Of a stretch of 64,000 bases of DNA, positions 8,901-15,980 are shown piece after piece. Positions within the stretch are counted from its first letter, which is position 1; each line of letters opens with the position of its first letter. Below the pieces are notes generated by a model that ran no database searches, was not told where the DNA came from, and saw only the letters and a list, made by a program, of their open reading frames with translations. Origin of the DNA: Streptomyces sp. LBL (lineage in GTDB: Bacteria > Actinomycetota > Actinomycetes > Streptomycetales > Streptomycetaceae); the NCBI RefSeq assembly GCF_029893585.1, contig NZ_JARXYX010000006.1, positions 124,001-188,000 of the forward strand, written 5' to 3'. The translations under genes and the position numbers were made by a program.

Positions 8901-9867
8901 CCTCGACGGGCTTGAGGAGCTCGGTGGCGCGGTCCGTGCCGTAGATGCTGCGGAAGCTGGCGAGGTCGGAGTCCTCGCTCTCCGCGGCGCCCTGGGCGTA
9001 CAGGCGGTCGTTCTCGGTGAGAGTGCCGGAGACGGTGTTGCTGGCGGGCAGCGCCGCCGCGAGGACCGCGCGCTGGATGGACGCGTACTCCTTGGCGGAG
9101 GAGAAGGCCGCGAGGGCGCGTGTGCGCTGGATCATCTCCGGGTTGCTGGTGGCCTCCGCCATGTCCTGCGAGAGGTCGAGCAGGTGGGTGATGAGGCGGT
9201 GGTAGCCCTCGACGGTCTGCGAGGCGTTGTTCTTGGTCTGGTAGGCCGAGCCACGGATCTTCGACAGGCCGCTCAGGTCGCGGACGAGGCCGACGAGGGT
9301 CTCCCGGACGCCCTGGAGGTCGGCGGGGTCGATGTCCTCCGCGGCGGCCGTGAAGGCCTGCACGGCCCGGTCGGTCTTGGTGCGGTCGCCCTTGACCGTG
9401 TAGTCGGTGGACGCTCCGTGCGCCAGCGGGCCGGCCGACTCGTCGCGCTCGTCCTGGAGCGCGGCGGCGAGCTCGGTGGCCTGCTTGGTCATCTCCGTCA
9501 GCAGCTTCATGTTGTCGAGCTGCTGGATTTCGTTCATGGAGTCGTTGATGCGCACCGCGCCCAACGTGGTGGCCGCGACGACGGGGAGCGTGAGCAGCGC
9601 CACCAGACGGGTGGAAATGCGCCAGTTGCGCAGGGCTGCTCGCGGACCGGGGCCGGTCGGGCTCTTCGGTGGCTTCACCGGTGGCGTGGTCGGAGCGGAC
9701 GGGTTCGACGCCTTGGACGCGCCGGGGCGCCCACCGCCGTTGCCGACCGCGGCCGGGCCCGGGTTCTGGGCGTGCGGGGGCGAGGAGTTGCCGGCCGTCG
9801 GGCCGGTCCCGCCGTGCGGCTCCGGCTCGGCCGAAGCACTGCCATCCCTCTTGAAACGTCCCTGCAC
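5959..9867 (-). CDS. cvnA: Membrane sensor histidine-kinase-like protein of second conservon (CvnA)
   Basis: About 1,302 residues. It has a Pro/Gly-rich N-terminus, TM1 (about 86-105, LVALLTLPVVAATTL), a helical extracytoplasmic sensor, TM2 (about 390-415), HAMP, and a GHKL ATPase with N-box LLAELLENATSF near 605 and G1 box DTGIGL. A disordered tail of roughly 600 residues follows and includes a run of seven-residue GG(R/Q)DAFG repeats. The catalytic core is very similar to that of the first CvnA, while the tail is not. I chose the GTG at 9867 (VQGRFKRDGS), preceded by GAGG. Upstream in-frame codons up to about 10068 read as non-coding. It heads the cvnABCD operon. Confidence 0.9.
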   Translation of the reverse strand: MQGRFKRDGSASAEPEPHGGTGPTAGNSSPPHAQNPGPAAVGNGGGRPGASKASNPSAPTTPPVKPPKSPTGPGPRAALRNWRISTRLVALLTLPVVAATTLGAVRINDSMNEIQQLDNMKLLTEMTKQATELAAALQDERDESAGPLAHGASTDYTVKGDRTKTDRAVQAFTAAAEDIDPADLQGVRETLVGLVRDLSGLSKIRGSAYQTKNNASQTVEGYHRLITHLLDLSQDMAEATSNPEMIQRTRALAAFSSAKEYASIQRAVLAAALPASNTVSGTLTENDRLYAQGAAESEDSDLASFRSIYGTDRATELLKPVEEGNPTIQATDQYGGRAFQTGLADLDKRSYKDWVDDSSIKLEQMGGVERTLLEDMEQKARELRNVSQQDAIFSGVLILLVLGISLVGAFVVARSMIRSLRRLQETATKVAQDRLPELVKQLSESDPQDVDTSVESVGVHSRDEIGQVAAAFDDVHREAVRLAAEQALLRGNVNAMFTNLSRRSQGLIQRQLSLISELESREADPDQLSSLFKLDHLATRMRRNGENLLVLAGEEPGRRWTRPVPLVDVLRAAASEVEQYERIELSSVPTTEVAGRVVNDLVHLLAELLENATSFSSPQTKVKVTGHALPDGRVLIEIHDTGIGLSPEDLAAINERLASPPTVDVSVSRRMGLFVVGRLSQRHGIRIQLRPSDSGGTTALVMLPVDLAQGGKKPQPKPGQGAAGGAMAAAAAGVAAARRGNGQPGAGGGALGGGAPAGGRLNPGQGPRAALPGRDAGGHPGAPGGARGPQGPDAPQQGRPAPAGAGFGGQAPGAPQGLQAAGTGGPQGQAPFGGGRDAFGGGRDAFGGGRDAFGGGQDAFGGGQDAFGGARGAVPPQSPSSNKGSESKGRRRRPQLPGRGGARAELPGGDQQPRTPSWSDENAQPPVPRTSLDAPRGHDEQDPAQTSRIPRIDDRQGPGATAEMPAIPRLDARQDPGSMSEFTRSDFDAPASGSPQSTGQFPRPGTSGGQDGRSDRPDQITGGPFVRSDIFRTSGEQNNPVTSSVTDPFASPQAYDSGSTGQFPQPGYDGAGGQFARPGYDDGFTGQHSLPESQHPANASSSTGQFERPQVNGARDSDFGAPRPPAPQRPQQRPDEGRRPDGWELPPAGPGDGRTPLFDTLETNWFHGQQNGQQNGRQGPDSAAAPPAAPHQQPHTPAAPQRPVASSWRSSPNDELVRQAERVRQPAAGGITTSGLPRRVPRANLVPGTAQQQQHQTGPQVSRAPDDVRGRLTNLRRGIAQGRQAGTGQTGSFPSPTHQQEH
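7261..7377 (-). repeat. 21-bp tandem repeat inside cvnA coding sequence
   Basis: About five and a half in-frame copies of a 21-bp unit encode the heptad GG(R/Q)DAFG in the disordered tail of the second CvnA. Copies differ at a few bases (Arg or Gln variants). Such runs typically change copy number between strains. Confidence 0.85.
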
Positions 9868-10469
9868 TAGCGTCGCAACCTCTGGACCAGGCGTCCTTCC
9901 GCGTGAACGGAAGGACGGTGTCGGCGTCGTAGGGAGCGTCCTGAAATACGCACCCTGATGGTCGTGAGTAACCGGCGCTGGATCCCCCACTTCCCGCCGC
10001 CACTCGGCGCTTCTGTGCGCCCCCTGCGCGCCGGCTCGATCCCGCGGCGGTCCGTGGAATTCCAGCACAGTGCCGGATCTCCAACAAGGCCCGAAGGCCG
10101 AGCCGTTATCTAAATAACAGAACGTGAGTGCGAAGTTACCGGTTGTGTCATTTGATCTCCTTCATAACGGACTTATGCCCGCGAGTCCCTCGGGAGCGAG
10201 GGTGTCCCAGTCGCCATGATCGGGAGCGGAATGATGCCTTCAGGGGGTCAATGTCCGTTTCGTTGGGGCGAGTTGTCGGTCCGTTATAACCCTTTTGCCG
10301 GTGCACCCGTGAGCAAACTCACATGAGAACCATGGGGTGTTCGCGGCTTCGGCGGGGAATGGCGTGTTTAGCCTGACGCTTTACAGGGATGGCATATCCG
10401 ACAACCCGCGTCGGCCGCGGGGCCTTTTGGCTCGACCGGCGCACGTACAGAACGGGTCTCGTAAGAACC
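9868..10469. other. Divergent intergenic region upstream of second conservon
   Basis: A 602-bp gap between cvnA (leftward) and a small rightward gene. Positions about 10100-10330 are clearly AT-richer than the flanks and contain TTATAAC-like sequence at about 10284-10290, a plausible -10 element for leftward transcription. A tiny open frame with a strong ribosome site (10110-10151, minus) lies in the presumed leader. I see no other gene. Confidence 0.6.
10110..10151 (-). CDS. Possible 13-residue leader peptide upstream of cvnA
   Basis: On the minus strand an ATG (10151-10149) follows a near-ideal AAGGAGAT spaced by 2-3 nt and opens a frame of 13 codons (MTQPVTSHSRSVI) ending in TAG. It lies about 243 bp upstream of the cvnA start, in the same direction. 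The last codons overlap a small inverted repeat (GTTAT-CTAA-ATAAC). I do not recognise the peptide. It may be a translated leader with a regulatory role, or a chance frame. The quality of the ribosome site is the only real support. Confidence 0.35.
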   Translation of the reverse strand: MTQPVTSHSRSVI

Positions 10470-10664
10470 GTGAAGACGACGATGATGTTCCACAAGATCG
10501 CCAACCCGCGGCGCACCACGCTGGCCCACCTGAAGGACGCCGACGAACTCCAGGCCCCGGAGCAGCCGGAGCACTCCGTCGTCCTCCCCGAGCAGACCGC
10601 CAACCCCAAGCGTACGGTGCTGATGGAGGCCCCCGTCGCCCCCCGGCCCGAGGCCGCCGAGTAG
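10470..10664 (+). CDS. Small conserved hypothetical protein
   Basis: About 64 residues from GTG 10470, or about 60 from the ATG pair at 10482/10485. The sequence starts VKTTMMFHKIANPRRTTLAHL, continues with an acidic, Pro-rich middle and ends PRPEAAE. I recall similar small proteins in other Streptomyces, but I cannot assign a function. It has no signal peptide, membrane segment or cysteine motif. A strong hairpin terminator follows 14 bp after the stop, which supports it as a real single-gene unit. Confidence 0.7.
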   Translation: MKTTMMFHKIANPRRTTLAHLKDADELQAPEQPEHSVVLPEQTANPKRTVLMEAPVAPRPEAAE

Positions 10665-10677
10665 TCGCCGGCCGCGG

Positions 10678-10707
10678 TGTGGCTCCCCGGGTGACCGGGG
10701 AGCCACA
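10678..10707 (+). terminator. Hairpin terminator after small gene
   Basis: Perfect 13-bp stem (arms TGTGGCTCCCCGG and CCGGGGAGCCACA, loop GTGA), 14 bp downstream of the small gene at 10470-10664. It is followed by ATTCG rather than a U-tract. Confidence 0.85.
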
Positions 10708-10844
10708 TTCGTTTCCGTGCCTCCCGCGGTGGACCCGATGATCACGCCCCCCGACCGGTTAGCCTGGAGCGTCCAGCGTCGGCTCGCGGGCAAGCCGGTC
10801 GGCCGACACGCACACCAGTTCTCAGTGAGGGGCGCAAGGATCCC

Positions 10845-11639
10845 GTGCGCATCGCCAGATTCTCCATCGACGGGAACGTCGCCTTCGGCGCGGTAGAGGG
10901 CGACCGGCCGGACGAGCTCGTCCTCGACATCATCAAGGGCATCCCGTTCAGGGACTTCGAGCTCTCCGGTACGAAGGTCCCGCTGGCATCTTCCGATGCG
11001 AAGACCAGGGTGCGGCTGCTGCCCCCGGTGCTCCCCAACAAGGTCGTGGCCTTCGGACGCAACTACGCGGAGCACGCGCGCGAGCTGGGCAACGAGGTGC
11101 CGGACGCCCCGTTCGCCTTCTTCAAGCCGTCCACCTCGGTGATCGGCCCCGGCGACGAGATCCAGTACCCGTCCTTCTCCGAGGACCTGCACCACGAGGC
11201 CGAACTGGCCGTCGTCATCGGCCGCATGTGCCGCGAGGTCCCGCGCGAGCGCGTCAAGGACGTCATCCTCGGCTACACGTGCGCCAACGACATCACCGCG
11301 CGCGACGTCCAGAAGCGCGAGAAGCAGTGGGCCCGGGCCAAGGGCTTCGACACCTCCTGCCCGCTCGGCCCCTGGGTGGAGACCGATCTGGACCCGTCCG
11401 ACCTGACCATCCAGCTCACCGTCAACGGCCGGCAGCGCCAACTGGGTCGCACGAGCGAGATGATCCACTCCATCGAGGACCTGATCGTCAACATCACCGA
11501 GGCCATGACGCTGCTTCCCGGTGACGTGATCCTCACGGGCACCCCGGCAGGCGTCGGACCCCTCACCGTCGGCGACGAGGTCGCCGTCACCATCGAAGGC
11601 ATCGGCACTCTCACCAACAAGGTTGTCAAGCGTGGCTAG
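10845..11639 (+). CDS. Fumarylacetoacetate hydrolase family protein
   Basis: 264 residues with the FAH fold: an N-terminal domain (1-60), then [15 protein letters not shown] and the metal-binding region [11 protein letters not shown], followed by [12 protein letters not shown] and [16 protein letters not shown]. The acidic residues in these motifs bind the catalytic divalent metal. Family members include acylpyruvases, oxaloacetate decarboxylases and 2-hydroxyhepta-2,4-diene-1,7-dioate isomerases, and the exact substrate cannot be read from sequence. The GTG start at 10845 has AAGGA upstream. The stop overlaps the start of gltX, so both are probably in one operon. Confidence 0.93.
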   Translation: MRIARFSIDGNVAFGAVEGDRPDELVLDIIKGIPFRDFELSGTKVPLASSDAKTRVRLLPPVLPNKVVAFGRNYAEHARELGNEVPDAPFAFFKPSTSVIGPGDEIQYPSFSEDLHHEAELAVVIGRMCREVPRERVKDVILGYTCANDITARDVQKREKQWARAKGFDTSCPLGPWVETDLDPSDLTIQLTVNGRQRQLGRTSEMIHSIEDLIVNITEAMTLLPGDVILTGTPAGVGPLTVGDEVAVTIEGIGTLTNKVVKRG

Positions 11640-13107
11640 CGCACCCGTTCGCGTCCGATTCTGCCCGTCGCCCACCGGTAACCCGCACGTGGGCCTGGTC
11701 CGCACCGCCCTGTTCAACTGGGCGTTCGCCAGGCACCACCAGGGAACCCTGGTCTTCCGCATCGAGGACACCGACGCGGCCCGTGACTCCGAGGAGTCCT
11801 ACGAGCAGCTCCTCGACTCGATGCGCTGGCTGGGCTTCGACTGGGAAGAGGGCCCCGAGGTCGGCGGCCCGCACGCGCCCTACCGCCAGTCGCAGCGCAT
11901 GGACCTCTACAAGGAGGTCGCCGGCAAGCTCCTGGTCGCCGGCCGCGCCTACCACTGCTACTGCTCCCAGGAGGAGCTGGACACCCGCCGCGACGCCGCC
12001 CGCGCCGCCGGCAAGCCGTCCGGCTACGACGGCCACTGCCGCGACCTGAGCGCCGAGCAGGTCGCCGACCACCAGGCCCAGGGCCGCACGCCCATCGTCC
12101 GTTTCCGCATGCCGGACGAGACGATCACCTTCACGGACCTGGTCCGCGGCGAGCTGACGTTCACCCCGGAGAACGTCCCCGACTACGGGATCGTACGAGC
12201 CAACGGGGCGCCCCTCTACACGCTCGTGAACCCGGTCGACGACGCCCTGATGGAGATCACCCACGTCCTGCGCGGCGAGGACCTGCTGTCCTCGACCCCG
12301 CGCCAGATCGCCCTGTACAAGGCGCTGACCGAGCTGGGCATCGCGAAGCAGACCCCGCAGTTCGGCCACCTCCCCTATGTCATGGGCGAGGGCAACAAGA
12401 AGCTGTCGAAGCGTGACCCGCAGTCGTCGCTCAATCTCTACCGAGAGCGCGGCTTCCTGCCCGAGGGCCTGCTGAACTACCTCTCCCTGCTGGGCTGGTC
12501 GCTCTCCGCCGACCAGGACATCTTCACGATGGACGAGATGGTCGCGGCCTTCGACATCGCGGACGTGAACCCCAACCCGGCCCGCTTCGACCTGAAGAAG
12601 TGCGAGGCGATCAACGCCGACCACATCCGTCTGCTGGACGTGAAGGACTTCACGGAGCGCTGCGCCCCCTGGCTGAAGGCCCCGTTCGCCCCCTGGGCCC
12701 CGGAGGACTTCGACGAGGCCAAGTGGCACGCCATCGCCCCGCACGCCCAGACCCGCCTCAAGGTCCTCTCGGAGATCACCGACAACGTCGACTTCCTGTT
12801 CCTGCCCGAGCCGGTCTTCGACGAGCCGAGCTGGACCAAGGCGATGAAGGAGGGCAGCGACGCCCTGCTCCGCACCGCCCGCGAGAAGCTGGAGTCCGCG
12901 GACTGGACGTCCCCGGAGTCCCTGAAGGAGGCCGTCCTGGCCGCCGGTGAGGCCCACGGCCTCAAGCTCGGCAAGGCCCAGGCCCCGGTCCGCGTCGCCG
13001 TCACCGGCCGCACGGTCGGCCTGCCCCTCTTCGAGTCCCTGGAGATCCTGGGCAAGGAGAAGACCCTGGCCCGCGTCGACGCGGCACTGGCGAAGCTGAC
13101 GGCGTAA
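11632..13107 (+). CDS. gltX: Glutamyl-tRNA synthetase
   Basis: 491 residues, normal length for a class I GluRS. The HIGH-type motif lies in [20 protein letters not shown] near the start. The KMSKS-type motif [10 protein letters not shown] lies near residue 260, and the C-terminal anticodon-binding helical domain follows. It charges tRNA-Glu, and in Streptomyces also tRNA-Gln, for later amidation by GatCAB. I chose the GTG at 11632 ([10 protein letters not shown]), with AAGG about 9 nt upstream, over the TTG at 11623. It overlaps the FAH gene by 8 bp. Two tRNA-Gln and three tRNA-Glu genes lie about 0.9 kb downstream. Confidence 0.97.
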   Translation: MASAPVRVRFCPSPTGNPHVGLVRTALFNWAFARHHQGTLVFRIEDTDAARDSEESYEQLLDSMRWLGFDWEEGPEVGGPHAPYRQSQRMDLYKEVAGKLLVAGRAYHCYCSQEELDTRRDAARAAGKPSGYDGHCRDLSAEQVADHQAQGRTPIVRFRMPDETITFTDLVRGELTFTPENVPDYGIVRANGAPLYTLVNPVDDALMEITHVLRGEDLLSSTPRQIALYKALTELGIAKQTPQFGHLPYVMGEGNKKLSKRDPQSSLNLYRERGFLPEGLLNYLSLLGWSLSADQDIFTMDEMVAAFDIADVNPNPARFDLKKCEAINADHIRLLDVKDFTERCAPWLKAPFAPWAPEDFDEAKWHAIAPHAQTRLKVLSEITDNVDFLFLPEPVFDEPSWTKAMKEGSDALLRTAREKLESADWTSPESLKEAVLAAGEAHGLKLGKAQAPVRVAVTGRTVGLPLFESLEILGKEKTLARVDAALAKLTA

Positions 13108-13121
13108 CCCGTACGCCCGTG

Positions 13122-13156
13122 AGGTGCGGTACCCCCGGTGTGGGGGTGCCGCACCT
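13122..13156 (+). terminator. Hairpin terminator after gltX
   Basis: 15-bp stem with one G-T pair (arms AGGTGCGGTACCCCC and GGGGGTGCCGCACCT, loop GGTGT), starting 15 bp after the gltX stop. Confidence 0.85.
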
Positions 13157-13204
13157 TCGTCGTTCCGCCGGACGGGCCGTGGGTCCCCGCGTTACCGTCG
13201 GACC

Positions 13205-13936
13205 ATGAGCATTCGGGCCGTGGTCTGGGACGTCGACGACACCCTCTTCGACTACACCACCGCGGACCGCGAGGGCATGCGCGGCCATCTGGTGGCCGAG
13301 GGCCTGCTCGCCGGCTACGGCACCCCGGAGCGGGCCCTGGCACGGTGGCGGGAGATCACCGACCAGCAGTGGGCCCGCTTCTCGGCCGGGGAGACGTCCT
13401 TCGAGGGACAGCGCCGGGATCGCGTACGGGTCTTCCTGGGGGAGAAGCTGACCGACGACGAGGCAGACGCCTGGTTCAGCCGTTACCTGGGTCACTACGA
13501 GAGGGCCTGGTCGCTCTTCCCGGACGTCCTGCCCGCCTTGGACACGCTCGCCGTCAGCCACCGACACGCCGTGCTGTCCAACTCCAGCATCCACGTCCAG
13601 GACCGCAAGCTGCGTGCCCTGGGGGTGCACGACCGCTTCGAGGCCATCCTGTGCGCGGCGGAGCTCGGCGTCTCCAAGCCGGAGGCCGGCGCCTTCCTCG
13701 CGGCCTGCGACGCCCTGAGGCTCGCCCCGCACCAAGTGGCGTACGTAGGCGACCATCCGGAGATCGACGGACGGGGTGCCGCGGACGCCGGACTGCTGTC
13801 CGTGTGGATCGACCGTGGGGGTGTGTACGCGACCGTGGCGCCGCCGGTGGGCCCCCGCAGGATCGCTTCCCTCGCCGAACTCCCCGCGGTCCTCGGCGCG
13901 GATACACGTTTTGGAGCCCCGTCCACCTTCAGGTAA
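13205..13936 (+). CDS. HAD-superfamily hydrolase
   Basis: 243 residues. HAD motif I is WDVDDTLFDYT (nucleophile and acid/base Asp), with an alpha-helical cap at about 20-95. Motif II is VLSNSS, the motif III lysine lies in VSKPEAGAF, and motif IV is YVGDHPEIDGRGAADAG. The family mainly dephosphorylates small metabolites, and the layout resembles YjjG/phosphoglycolate-phosphatase-like members. The substrate is unknown. I chose the ATG at 13205 because the catalytic motif follows immediately and earlier codons overlap the terminator. It stands alone between gltX and the tRNA cluster. Confidence 0.92.
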   Translation: MSIRAVVWDVDDTLFDYTTADREGMRGHLVAEGLLAGYGTPERALARWREITDQQWARFSAGETSFEGQRRDRVRVFLGEKLTDDEADAWFSRYLGHYERAWSLFPDVLPALDTLAVSHRHAVLSNSSIHVQDRKLRALGVHDRFEAILCAAELGVSKPEAGAFLAACDALRLAPHQVAYVGDHPEIDGRGAADAGLLSVWIDRGGVYATVAPPVGPRRIASLAELPAVLGADTRFGAPSTFR

Positions 13937-14026
13937 TGTTCTTCCTGCGCCGCCGGTGAGCGGGCCGAAAGGTCCGGAGCCGGAGGCGCAAGCTAAACAA
14001 GATCCCCACATGGGATTGCGTTTCAG

Positions 14027-14098
14027 TGGCCTATGGTGTAATTGGCAGCACGACGGTTTCTGGTTCCGTTAGTCTAGGTTCGAGTCCTGGTAGGCCAG
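14027..14098 (+). tRNA. tRNA-Gln (CTG)
   Basis: 72 nt. The acceptor stem TGGCCTA/TAGGCCA has G as discriminator, and the T-arm is GGTTCGAGTCC. The anticodon loop TTCTGGT sits between ACGGT and TCCGT, with one T-T mismatch closing the loop. The anticodon is CTG. No CCA is encoded. Confidence 0.95.
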
Positions 14099-14140
14099 CT
14101 CGCAGAGCTCATCTGCAACTGCGGAGACCAACTCTGCAAC

Positions 14141-14213
14141 GCCCCCGTTGTGTAGCGGCCTAGCACGCTGCCCTCTCACGGCAGTAGCGCCGGTTCGAAT
14201 CCGGTCGGGGGTA
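14141..14213 (+). tRNA. tRNA-Glu (CTC)
   Basis: 73 nt. The acceptor stem GCCCCCG/CGGGGGT has A as discriminator. The anticodon stem CTGCC/GGCAG encloses CTCTCAC, giving anticodon CTC. It differs from the other two tRNA-Glu copies in the anticodon stem and loop. Confidence 0.95.
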
Positions 14214-14277
14214 CAGATCCTTCCCGCGGGAGCAATCCGGGTCGCACCCGTTGTTCCCGAGACGCAGGATCGCTAGG

Positions 14278-14350
14278 GCCCCCGTTGTGTAGCGGCCTAG
14301 CACGCCGCCCTCTCAAGGCGGTAGCGCCGGTTCGAATCCGGTCGGGGGTA
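14278..14350 (+). tRNA. tRNA-Glu (CTC)
   Basis: 73 nt. The anticodon stem CCGCC/GGCGG encloses CTCTCAA, giving anticodon CTC. It is identical to the copy at 14473-14545, including most of the 20-bp 5' flank, so the two are probably a recent duplication. Confidence 0.95.
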
Positions 14351-14370
14351 CGAACTGGTCTGAACCACAT

Positions 14371-14442
14371 TGGTCTATGGTGTAATTGGCAACACTACGG
14401 TTTCTGGTACCGTCATTCTAGGTTCGAGTCCTGGTAGACCAG
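14371..14442 (+). tRNA. tRNA-Gln (CTG)
   Basis: 72 nt. The acceptor stem is TGGTCTA/TAGACCA with G as discriminator. The anticodon stem ACGGT/ACCGT is fully paired around TTCTGGT, giving anticodon CTG. Several compensated differences separate it from the first tRNA-Gln. Confidence 0.95.
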
Positions 14443-14472
14443 CTCGGCCTGCGGAAACGCAGGATCGCTAGG

Positions 14473-14545
14473 GCCCCCGTTGTGTAGCGGCCTAGCACGC
14501 CGCCCTCTCAAGGCGGTAGCGCCGGTTCGAATCCGGTCGGGGGTA
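14473..14545 (+). tRNA. tRNA-Glu (CTC)
   Basis: 73 nt, identical in sequence to the tRNA at 14278-14350. It is the last gene of the Gln/Glu cluster and is followed by a terminator. Confidence 0.95.
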
Positions 14546-14552
14546 CGCGACA

Positions 14553-14587
14553 GAAGGGCCCTTCCTCGGAAGGGCCCTTCGGCTTTT
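14553..14587 (+). terminator. Terminator of the tRNA cluster
   Basis: A 13-bp stem, GAAGGGCCCTTCC with GGAAGGGCCCTTC, followed by GGCTTTT. Each arm is itself nearly palindromic. Confidence 0.88.
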
Positions 14588-14592
14588 CCCCG

Positions 14593-15240
14593 TCACGTGC
14601 CGCCGAATCGGCGGCGCGACTCCTGAGCCTCCGCCAGTCGGCGCAGGCTCAGCAGCACCGGCTCGTACAGCACGGTGAGCGCCACCGCGGCCTCCACCTG
14701 TTCCTCCGGAGTCCGGTAGCGCTCCACCAGGTCGAGATCGGTGACCGCCAGCCGCTCCATCGCGCGGGCGTTCGGCTCCAAGTCCTGGGCGGAGCACGGG
14801 TAACCGAGCCGGGAGAGGGTGGCGATCGCGGTCACCAACATCCCGTACGCCGGTGCGGTGGGAGCTTCGGACGACGGGTCGTAGCTCCAGCCGAGCCGTT
14901 CCAGGAGAGCGTCGGCGGTGCGCCGGCCCACCTCGGTCGCCGGGTCGTTCTCATCGGGCGCCGGCCCGTGCGGCAGGGCACGTACGGCGGTGCCCAGCCG
15001 CTCGTTCCGGTCGAGGCCCTCGTCCTGCAGGGCGGCGAGCACCTCCCGGGCCGAGGCCACCGGGATCCGGCCCACCTGGATCAACGCGCGCACCAGGCGC
15101 AGGCGTCGCAGATGCTCCTCGTCGTACTCGGACTGCGTGGCGGTGATGCGGCGGCCAGGGGGCAGCAACCCTTCGCGCAGGTAGTACTTGATCGTCGCCG
15201 TGGTGACACCGCTGCGCGTGCTCAGCTCTGCCAGTCGCAT
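14593..15240 (-). CDS. MerR-family transcriptional regulator
   Basis: 215 residues. The N-terminal MerR winged helix is MRLAELSTRSGVTTATIKYYLREGLLPPGR, continuing through YDEEHLRRLRLVRAL. A coiled helix follows, and then a C-terminal domain of about 110 residues with no cysteines for metal sensing. That domain may bind an organic ligand or simply mediate dimerisation. The ATG at 15240 opens directly with the HTH. The gene is divergent from a DUF4188 gene, with a 30-bp inverted repeat in the intergenic space, so it probably controls that gene and itself. Confidence 0.92.
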   Translation of the reverse strand: MRLAELSTRSGVTTATIKYYLREGLLPPGRRITATQSEYDEEHLRRLRLVRALIQVGRIPVASAREVLAALQDEGLDRNERLGTAVRALPHGPAPDENDPATEVGRRTADALLERLGWSYDPSSEAPTAPAYGMLVTAIATLSRLGYPCSAQDLEPNARAMERLAVTDLDLVERYRTPEEQVEAAVALTVLYEPVLLSLRRLAEAQESRRRFGGT

Positions 15241-15293
15241 CCGCCTCGCACCCTCTTTCCTTGTGCGTTTCCTCTTGCATCCCCTCTTGGGGA

Positions 15294-15323
15294 GTGTCAC
15301 TATCCAAGCATGGATAGCGACAC
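15294..15323. promoter_or_regulatory. Probable MerR operator
   Basis: 12-bp arms GTGTCACTATCC and GGATAGCGACAC around AAGCAT, matching at 11 of 12 positions. A further ACACTATCC overlaps the right arm at 15320-15328. The site lies between the divergent MerR and DUF4188 genes, where MerR proteins bind, usually across a long promoter spacer. Confidence 0.7.
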
Positions 15324-15366
15324 TATCCAATCGTTGGGTTTCGTGACGCGAGGGAGTGGGGACGCG

Positions 15367-15852
15367 ATGGGTGCCAAGCCGATCGAAGGGCGCACGACGG
15401 CGGTGACCGAGGACGAGGTGGTCGTCTTCCTGGTCGGAATGCGGATCAACAGCTTTGCCGCGCCGCGCAGTTGGCTGCCGGTGGCCAGGGCCATGGGCCC
15501 GATGCTCGCGGAGCTGTCGCGGGAGAAGGGCAGCGGGCTGCTCGGTTTCCAGTTCCTGTTGGGCTTCCCGCGCGTGCTGTACGTGGTGCAGTACTGGGAC
15601 TCGAAGGAGAAGCTGCTCGCCTACGCGTCGGTGCCGGACAGGGGACACCGGCCGGCCTGGGCCGCCTTCAACCGGCGGCTGCGCGAGGGTAAGGGCAAGG
15701 TCGGCATCTGGCACGAGACATACGTCGCGCCGACGGGGTCGTACGAGTCGATCTACGTCAACATGCCCGCGTTCGGCCTGGGGAAGGCCACCGGAGTCGT
15801 TCCGGTCGGCCGGCGGGGTGACCGGGCGGTCGACCGGCTCCGGATCTCCTGA
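15367..15852 (+). CDS. DUF4188 domain protein (monooxygenase-like)
   Basis: 161 residues from the ATG at 15367 (MGAKPIEGRTT), with GGGAGTGGGG upstream. The ATG at 15310 is in frame but lies inside the operator, so I rejected it. The sequence (VVFLVGMRINSF, SWLPVARAMGPML, VVQYWDSKEKLLAYA, HRPAWAAFNRRLR, GIWHETYV, GSYESIYVNMP) matches DUF4188, a ferredoxin-like fold related to heme-degrading and antibiotic monooxygenases. No reaction is established. Divergence from a MerR regulator suggests induction by a small molecule. Confidence 0.88.
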   Translation: MGAKPIEGRTTAVTEDEVVVFLVGMRINSFAAPRSWLPVARAMGPMLAELSREKGSGLLGFQFLLGFPRVLYVVQYWDSKEKLLAYASVPDRGHRPAWAAFNRRLREGKGKVGIWHETYVAPTGSYESIYVNMPAFGLGKATGVVPVGRRGDRAVDRLRIS

Positions 15853-15888
15853 GTGTGTCCGCGGCTCGCCGGGTTCTGTCGGGAGCGG

Positions 15889-15934
15889 CCTGCAGGGAGG
15901 GGCCTGTAGGGAGGGGCCTGTAGGGAGGGGCCTG
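15889..15934. repeat. 14-bp tandem repeat
   Basis: Three units of CCTG(C/T)AGGGAGGGG plus a partial fourth, with exact 14-bp spacing (15889, 15903, 15917, 15931). They lie in the gap between the DUF4188 gene and the end of ndgR. No function is apparent. Confidence 0.85.
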
Positions 15935-15980
15935 CCGCGGCGTTGAGGCCGGCCTTCCCGGTGTCGCACGGGCTTGGCAG

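Noticed and set aside
5878..9870. A 1,330-codon open frame on the plus strand
   Set aside because: It is the antisense shadow of cvnA. In this GC-rich DNA the opposite frame has few stops. The minus-strand protein has clear kinase domains; the plus frame has none.
15310..15366. Upstream ATG for the DUF4188 gene
   Set aside because: It lies inside the inverted-repeat operator and has no ribosome site. The ATG at 15367 matches the family start.
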